From positions 37,077,175-37,141,174 of the forward strand of contig CM047426.1 in assembly GCA_026168455.1 (NCBI GenBank): a stretch of 64,000 bases of DNA. Direction: 5' to 3'. Below are positions 56,886 through 64,000 of this stretch, in pieces. How positions within the stretch are numbered: position 1 is the first letter of the stretch; the number at the start of each line of letters is the position of its first letter. The notes below the pieces were generated by a model, which saw nothing but the letters and a program-made list of their open reading frames with translations, ran no database searches and was not told where the DNA came from. This stretch comes from Theocolax elegans (taxonomy: Eukaryota > Arthropoda > Insecta > Hymenoptera > Cerocephalidae). The position numbers and the translations under genes are program-made.

Positions 56886-57684
56886 ATGAAACGTTTGTCC
56901 GAAGAAAGAACAAAAGTAGTGTTTGAAAAATTAACGAAATAGTAAGTTTAGTCAAATGAATTTTAAATTATATATAGGTTATGTTTACAACCCCGATACA
57001 CACCGATGTACCATAAACCTATACTTTCGCTCATCATATTATTTCAGTATTGGAGACAATGTGAAATTTCTAATCGACAGGCCGGATGGTGTTTATTGTT
57101 TTCGGGAAAAGAAAGATAGAGTTTACTATGTGTCCGAGAAAATTTTGGGATTAGCAGCTACAGTACCTCCAGATAATTTAATGAGTTTTGGTACATGTAT
57201 TGGCAAATTTACTAAATCTGGCAAATTCAAATTACACATCACTGCCTTACATTATTTGGCACCTTATGCACAGGTAATTCATTGGTTAAATATTATTTTA
57301 ATCTGTATTTTATTTTTATCCATGTATATCTCACTCTTCATTGTAGCACAAAATTTGGTTGAAGCAATCTGCTGAACAACAATTCTTGTATGGACACCAT
57401 ATAAATAAAGCTGGTCTAGGGAGGATAACAGAAAATACAAATCAGTATCAAGGAGTAGTAATATACTCTATGAATGATTTACCTTTGGTAAATTTACTCA
57501 TCAATTTAACATTATAACAAAAACTTTAATACTTTTTAGCTCAAACGTTTTTACTTTATTCTAGGGTTTTGGAGTTGCTGCAAAAGGAACAGTTGATTGC
57601 AAACTAGCAGACCCAATGGCTATAGTGTGTTTTAATCAAGCTGACATCGGTGAATATATAAGAAGTGAAGAGTCATTACTTTAG
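56886..57684 (+). CDS. Nip7: 60S ribosome biogenesis protein NIP7
   Basis: NIP7 is a nucleolar factor needed for 27S pre-rRNA processing and 60S subunit assembly; its C-terminal PUA domain binds RNA. Four exons: 56,886-56,941; 57,048-57,273; 57,347-57,487; 57,565-57,684. The phases close and give exactly 180 residues, the usual length. It begins [19 protein letters not shown]. The N-terminal alpha/beta domain has VDRPDG-type ('[20 protein letters not shown]') and [17 protein letters not shown]. The PUA region has [40 protein letters not shown] and [19 protein letters not shown]. Introns are all near 100 bp or less. An AATAAA at about 57,842 lies within 110 bp of the stop codon of the GalNAc-transferase on the other strand. 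Confidence 0.97.
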
Positions 57685-57951
57685 GTAATTTTGTATTATA
57701 AGAATTTAATAGAAAAATTCCAAATGTTAACAACACTTGCTCAATGCAATCTAATACTAGATACATCACTATTGGCTTGTATTTTTTTGCATTTGCATTT
57801 TTATAAAAAATCCTTTGTAATATAATATCAACAATTTTTATAATAAAAACTATAAACAATCATTTTAAAATTTAATATAAAAATATGAGATATATATATA
57901 TCAGCTGAATTTCATAAGCTGTTTTGAAATTATGTAACAGTCAATTAGATT

Positions 57952-60288
57952 TTATCTTGGATTGATTTTGTCGCCGTAAAAATCAAACTGCCAAAATTGA
58001 TCTGGTGAATCTGAACAGGCAGTTGCTATAACATCTTCTTTAGTGTGTATACCAGTTGTGTCAAGACATAGTCCAGTCCTTAAATGTAATATTTTGCCAT
58101 CCTGGATAATATTTTTAAGTACATTATTTTTATCAGATAATTTATTTAATATTAACTTAAATTTAGGTACCAACCTCGGTCAACATCCACTCTTTATCAT
58201 TTTCAATTTCATCACAAGCTTTCATATTGACTTTAAAAATATCTTTTGAATTTTCATCTTCTATTACTGTAGCACAAGTATCTTCTCTTCTTAACTCTCC
58301 AGCCTTACTCAGTGAAAAGTACTGAATATAATAAATAGATATAATAATTAAGTCAATATTAATAATTTAATACTTTGAATTTATTTTTTAATACCTGACT
58401 TGGATAAAGTTGTGAATGACATTCATAAACACCTAAATTATAAGGCTTTTCTTCATCATGTTGTAAATTATCTAAACACAAATTACTTTTTTCCACTCTT
58501 ACTCTACCAAATGCCTGTACATTTTCATCAGGTATAAATTTTTCAGGATAAACATTATCTAAATACCATTTGAAACTTTTGCATTTTAATTTTTCACGCA
58601 ATTTCACACGATCTCTTACATCACCAATTAATGCTGTTTTATCCTGTTATAAAATAAAGAATGTATTTTATTTTACTAGCTTTTTATATTTTAGTTTTAT
58701 ATTACCTTGTATTCTTCACGATGTAAATAATATAATCTTTTATAATCATCCATCCACACATTTGCTAATCTCGCTGTATTAATACCATGAGTATCTTTGT
58801 CCATTGGAAATTTGTAAGGTAAAAAATTTCTAAAAACGTGTCCTACTCTAGAGCAAGGTATGGTTTCGAGTACTCCACCACATTGCCATATCTAGAACAA
58901 TATTTTCAATTATTAATTGTACACTTTATAAAAAGCTCTATACTTTAGCTGCAACACTTTTACCCGAAATGACATTTCAAGATTTTCTCCTCCCCATCCT
59001 TCCATTTTATCATCGTAACTTCCTAACTTCCAAAAATAATTTTTATCAATAGCAAAAAGACCGCCAGCCATAGTAGGTGATTTAACAGGTGATATGGATG
59101 AGGTTTTAGATTTTAAATCATTTTCTTGAATATTTATCCAAGTAAAATGTCCAGACCAAGTAAACCCTCCTACTTGAAAAAATGAAGGTTCATCGCTATG
59201 TGAATATTCAAAAGTTTCTTCTGATATATTATCAATAATAGGTGTTACAACTGCATTGTGTTTTTCTTTAATTCTTTGTAGCAAAGGCTCCAACCTAAGT
59301 TACAATAATAAAAATATTAAAAATTAATGATTATAATAATTTACTAGGTACATTGTTATTTTATAAACTTACCATTGTTTTGTGACTTCACAATGAGCAT
59401 CTAGAAACATAAGAACATCTCCAGTTGCACTTTTAGCTCCTTTCAGTCGAGCACTTACTAATCCTTTGCGTTGATTCAGTCTAAATAACTTAACTTTCTT
59501 TGACAATCGGGTCTTAATGTAATATTCCAATAAACCCAAAAGTGTTTCTAATAATTAAGTTAATCATTAATATTAATTTTCTTAAAAATACAGTTTAGAA
59601 ATATTTTGAAGTACCTTCATCACTTTTGTCATCAACTAAAATAATTTCTTTTAATAACTTTGGTGGTGTTCTTTTCAGAACACTATATATTGTGCGTAAA
59701 AGTACACTAAATGCTTCATTATGAAAAATTATAATGATACTTGCTGTGGGTAATGTAATGTCATATGTTACATTTTTACACCTGTAATCACATTTAATGA
59801 TAAGGTTTTGAGTTTAATATTATTTATAAAGTTTTTTTTAAAGATTTATGTTTACAATGGATCTCTGACATCAGGTAATGTTCTTTGTAATGGTATTTTA
59901 TTTGAAGTAATAATATTTACAGCTTTTTGTTTTAAAATTTCATTTCCTTTTATCTTCTCTACTCCACTAAGATAAACAGGTTTACCATATTCACCAAATT
60001 TTGGTAAAATTTGTTTTGTGAATTCATTAATCCACTTCTCGTATCTAAAATAAAAATTTGTTTACAAGTATTTAATGAAAAATATAAGTGAGTTAAAAAA
60101 AAGTCATTCACTTCTGTCACTTACTTTTCATTTTTTTCATAGTATTGACTATTATTTAGAAGCTGTATATTTTCTGTAAAAACGTTTGAATTATTACTGG
60201 TAAAGACGATTCGCCTAATAATAATGAAGAAAAAGACCGAATAAAATACGTAAACAATATATCTAACTTTGCACCGCAAAATTCTCAT
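57952..60288 (-). CDS. Polypeptide N-acetylgalactosaminyltransferase
   Basis: This Golgi type II enzyme starts mucin-type O-glycosylation by adding GalNAc to Ser/Thr. Nine minus-strand exons: 60,125-60,288 (ATG), 59,856-60,044, 59,615-59,781, 59,373-59,547, 58,964-59,294, 58,706-58,891, 58,395-58,643, 58,175-58,321, 57,952-58,101 (stop). Phases close, giving 585 residues. Residues about 8-26 form the membrane anchor ([19 protein letters not shown]). The GT-A domain has [20 protein letters not shown], the Mn-binding DAH at 223-225 (LMFLDAHCE), [12 protein letters not shown] and the Gal/GalNAc-T motif [11 protein letters not shown] at about 332. A ricin-type lectin domain follows from about residue 455 ([35 protein letters not shown]). 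Introns are very short, mostly under 120 bp. It converges on NIP7. The paralogue (which Pgant) is not resolved. Confidence 0.95.
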
Positions 60289-61474
60289 TTTTAAAAATTC
60301 TCATGGTCGTGCTTCTTTTGGAATGTCAAGCGATTTTCCGTATGCACCTTATATTTTTTTATACGTGAAATATAAAAAGGTAAGGTTAGGCTCTGCACAC
60401 ATAAAAGAGAGGACGTACGATACGAAATGTATTTATAATACTAATACATGCATATACGTGTGTGTATTATATATATATACTAGTGTGTGGGCAAACAGGT
60501 TGTTGACATACATTTCATAGGATTTGTTTCCTTTTTTAATAGCAGTTAAGAACACAGCAATTATCATACATTCTATAAAAAGAGTTTGCCTAATAATTAT
60601 TAGATGTTAGAAGATTAAATGTAGTAATAAATAATAATAATAAAACACTTTATTTAAACAAATATATGATTTATATTTTCATCGGTACATTACAAAATCC
60701 AAGTGCAAATACAATTTTTAAATTTATTTAAGTATACTATATATACATTTAATAAGAGAAATGAATTAAAAACTAATTTTGCTATTCTTTGATTGTTTGT
60801 GCAATTTCAAGGTAGTTTATATCTTTATGTTTGTCTAACAAAATAATTGAAGATGATATAATGTGGAATCTTTACACAGATAAATTATTTAATTATTTTT
60901 ACATAATAATTTTACTTTTGCTTTCTCATAAAAGCTTTTTTAAAAAATTTAATAATTTTTAAACAACAATCAATATATTTAAACACAGTATATTCAAATA
61001 TTTATACAAATTTGTATAATGAATGTTATCTGAATATAAATTTGGCATTCAGTTTGATTGATGTGTTCAATGTAGAAAAAATCTATTTGTTTTTTTTTAA
61101 ATCCCTTTTTATTGATTTTTTTGCATTTTACTAAATAATTATTTTTTCATAGAAAATTCACTACTAAATTTTTTTTGTCATTTGAATAAAAATTAAATTA
61201 TTTTTTATACATAAATGAAGTATGTGACAAGTTGTAAAAATTATATCTTGCTATTATTTTTATTAGGCAATTTGAATTAGAAACACTCAAATTCAAATGT
61301 TAAACTACCTTAATAGAAAGAAAATTTTAAATATCATTCTTTAAGATACAATTGTATCAGATATTATAATTTATACTTTTAAAAAGTATACAAATTAAAA
61401 ATTCTCTATTAGTTTTTAAGTATAAACTGTGTTCATACAAATATATAAAGAATGTTACTTATTTAATAGAGTTG
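60289..61474. other. Upstream of GALNT and 3' flank of the transporter
   Basis: The first 250 bp hold the GalNAc-transferase promoter (minus strand); the rest is AT-rich and includes the probable 3' UTR of the transporter. No gene is seen. Confidence 0.5.
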
Positions 61475-63923
61475 TCAGCTTCTGGTATCAATATTAATAC
61501 TGTTACATTTATTATTACTAAAATTTTTTTCTATTTCTGAAAAAGACTTTCCTAAAGTTTCTGGTAGAAATATGTATACAAAAATAGCACCTAGTAAAGA
61601 GGTAGCGCTAAAAAAGAAAAATACACCTTGTGCACCCATTTGAGCCATCATAAAAGGATAGCCCTTAATCATTCCAAACATCATTATATATGCAACGGAT
61701 ATCATAGAGCCTCCGATCATTCCTCTGACTGATATTGGAAGTAATTCTCCAATTAATGTCCATGGAATAATGACAAATCCTAAACAACTTGTACACACAT
61801 AAAGAAGCACTATCATTAATAAAACCCACTTCTGTTCAGCCATAACTTCTTTCACTTTGCCATTTTCATCACAGGACGAGGTGAGGTAAATATACATAGC
61901 TGAGAAGAACATGGAAAAAGCCATTCCCAGTCCACTTGTTATACAAAGTACACGTCTACCAAATTTCTTGCTGAATAAGGATGTAAGGACACTCATTAGA
62001 AAACGTATGACACCAAGAATCACCATTGCACCATACTTATCTAAACCTTTACCAAATTGACCTCCAATATTTTCAAATACAGAGAGAGCATAAAATATGA
62101 TAACATAAGTACCTGCTAATTGTTGCATTAGAAATAATATAAATAATATTAAAGCAGGTTTATAAACAGTTGGTACTTTCAATTGTTGATAAAAATATAA
62201 ACCTCTTTTAATAAAAGAAATATTGGATTCATTATTTATTTTATTATTTTGCGAGATTTCATTAATTCTTTGAAGCTCTTGTTGATATATCTGTAAATTT
62301 AAACACAAAATTTGTATCTATTCTATCTTAACTGTAATACTTTATTAAATTATTAGATTTAAATATCTACTCACATGCTCAGACTTATTTAAATGTCTTA
62401 ACACTGTTTCTACTTGGTTTTCTTGATCATATTTTTTTTTGTTTGCAAAACAAATAAGCCAATAAGGACTTTCGGGAATTAGTAGTAGCATAAAAAATAT
62501 ACAAATATTTAATATTAAAAAGGCTATAGCCATTTCACTCCAGGTAAGCCAGACTCCAAAACTATAAGTTAACAATATTCCCAGTGATACAAAAATTGAA
62601 TTGAAACATAACATCATTGGCCTAATTTGTGGATGGGTGATTTCTGATATATAAACAAGACCTACAGTTGACAATCCACTTGAAAGACCAGCTATTACTC
62701 TGGCTATATAAATTACAGTCAAATTAGTTGCTAATATCAACATAATCCATGATATAACACTTGGTACACAAGCAGCTAAACAAATTCTTTTACGACCAAA
62801 CAGATCCATTAATGGTCCAACAATAAATGAACCAAGAGGTAATGATATTGTCACTAAACTAGCTGTAAATATTATTTTAAAGACTTTAGATATACATTTT
62901 CTGATTAAGCTATTAATAATAATAATAACATGAAAATCAGGGACATACCTATCCAAGACAATTGATCCATTGTTACCGAAAAATCTTTTTTCAAGCCATC
63001 TTCTAAAATAGTACTGTAAGCCATGTTTATTCCAGCTTGAATCACAATGCAATGTACTACACAGCTAGTAAATATCTATGAAGATTAAAAACATAAAATT
63101 AAGAGTTAAAATTTTAGATAAAAATAAGTAATGTAGAGTCTTTTACCTGAGGTAGGACATCTTTGTAAGAAAGTTTATGTTCTACTGGCTGATCAAACTC
63201 GTCAGAAAGAACTTCACTAAAAAATACTTTTCTTACATGATTTAACATAGTTAAACTAGATTTATTACATAACAATTTTCACATTTTTTTACAACTTTTA
63301 AATAGTAATATGTTTAGTTATACAATAAATAATATTTTCATGATAGAGCCATTATTAAAACTAACAATGTAACAAATTTTATACTTTGCACAAATTCAAG
63401 GCTAAGGCTACCACACATACTTTTTCATTAGAATATTCACTTAAGTTGACCTTGATTAGTATATCATTGTGAGCAAAGTCTCTGACAGCAAGTGAAAGGC
63501 AGCTCAGTTCTTGAGTTGTGTTTGATTATAAACAATAATCTACTGTAAATAAAAATATCATCCGGTATAAAAGATTTTATAATTCAACTTGTGCATTCAA
63601 GCAGTTACAATGGACCAAACAAAAAAGTTAGTTATATTTTATTATGTAATAGTAAATAAAACTAATCTAATTGTTATTGTGAGGTGCCTTAATTAAAATA
63701 AAAATTAAAAGTGCAATATAAAATGTGAAAAGCACTTAATTGTATATTTCTAGTGTGCAGCAGTGTTAAATAAAAACTAATAGTTATTAAAAATTATGTA
63801 TAACTAAGATATCTAATAAAGTCATACTTACACAATTAAATTGTTCAGTTCATTATTGATAGTTTTATTTGATTTAGTGTTCAAGGCAACTTCCTCGGAT
63901 GACACATCTTTCTTTCTTTCCAT
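61475..63923 (-). CDS. MFS sugar transporter, facilitated trehalose transporter Tret1-like
   Basis: A twelve-helix major-facilitator sugar porter; insect relatives move trehalose or glucose across the plasma membrane. Minus-strand exons: 63,832-63,923 (ATG), 63,147-63,216, 62,949-63,075, 62,375-62,862, 61,475-62,290 (stop). Phases close, giving 530 residues. A hydrophilic N-terminus (MERKKDVSSEEVALNTKSNK) is followed by helices. Family motifs are GPLMDLFGRKR (112-122, loop 2-3), PESPYWL after helix 6 (the usual PESPRWL has Tyr for Arg), QQLAGTYVIIFYA (from 315, helix 7), SKKFGRR (loop 8-9) and PETLGKSFSEIE (502 on). An acceptor (ttattacag) directly before the ATG at 63,924 shows that a further 5' exon lies outside the window. 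A second in-frame ATG (63,247) would give MLNHVRKVFFSEV by reading through the exon-2 acceptor. The substrate is inferred from family. Confidence 0.93.
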
Positions 63924-64000
63924 TCTGTAATAAGTATCAAAGGATATAAAACTTATTTAATGTATTGTCAATTGACCTTTTCTAAATTGCAGTTCAAGGT
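63924..64000. other. 5' intron of the transporter, continues past the window
   Basis: On the minus strand this is the end of an intron, with a good polypyrimidine-AG acceptor at 63,924-63,925. The 5' untranslated or N-terminal exon is beyond the window edge. Confidence 0.6.

Noticed and set aside
1..64000. CRISPR arrays, bacterial operons or prophage
   Set aside because: Intron-bearing animal genes throughout and no regularly spaced repeats; the repeats present are microsatellites and transposon arms.

Overview
This window looks like a piece of an AT-rich insect nuclear genome, most likely Hymenoptera. The host genes have GT-AG introns and insect-type protein families: a CLIC ending in a PIPIE-type C-terminus, an insect facilitated-trehalose-transporter-like MFS protein, and a TAB2/3 homologue. 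The DNA between genes is full of microsatellites, short palindromic (foldback) transposons, a tRNA-derived SINE and one decayed LINE. There is no sign of bacterial, viral or organellar coding organisation. The order Hymenoptera is an inference from overall character, not proven by any one sequence.

Layout. Positions 1-24,184 hold no recognisable protein gene. They contain at least eight foldback elements, several with clean TTAA or TA target duplications, a full-length tRNA-derived SINE at 7329-7561 and many CA/CT microsatellites. Positions 24,185-27,228 (+) carry three exons of a chloride intracellular channel (CLIC) gene whose first exon was not found. Positions 27,229-36,038 are non-coding with two element-like stretches. 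Positions 36,061-42,419 (+) hold a nine-exon TAB2/TAB3-like gene (CUE domain, coiled coil, NZF finger), interrupted in intron 1 by a 1.4-kb element with about 200-bp inverted ends. Its intron 6 uses a GC donor. SYF2 (splicing factor, -) converges on it at 42,821-44,685. A broken LINE occupies about 45,169-48,690 and is itself interrupted. More foldback elements, including nested and tandem ones, follow to 54.2 kb and also lie inside the introns of a cytochrome b561 gene (51,243-54,814, -).

From 56.9 kb onward the genes are compact: NIP7 (+, 56,886-57,684), a polypeptide GalNAc-transferase (-, 57,952-60,288) and a Tret1-like sugar transporter (-, 61,475-63,923, with a further 5' exon outside the window). 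These are unlinked housekeeping, signalling and membrane functions, not an operon or pathway cluster. All exon models were read by hand; every internal exon junction was checked for reading phase and each complete model closes on a stop codon.

The most interesting points are the density and variety of palindromic elements (two different TTAA elements sharing one TTAA; a 0.9-kb near-perfect palindrome; an element inside a foldback element), a GC-AG intron and an overlapping upstream ORF in the TAB gene, a hidden 13-residue first exon of cytochrome b561, matching CRE sites in the SYF2 and NIP7 promoters, and a GC-rich, hairpin-forming block of unknown origin in a b561 intron. I found no evidence for a wholly new gene system.
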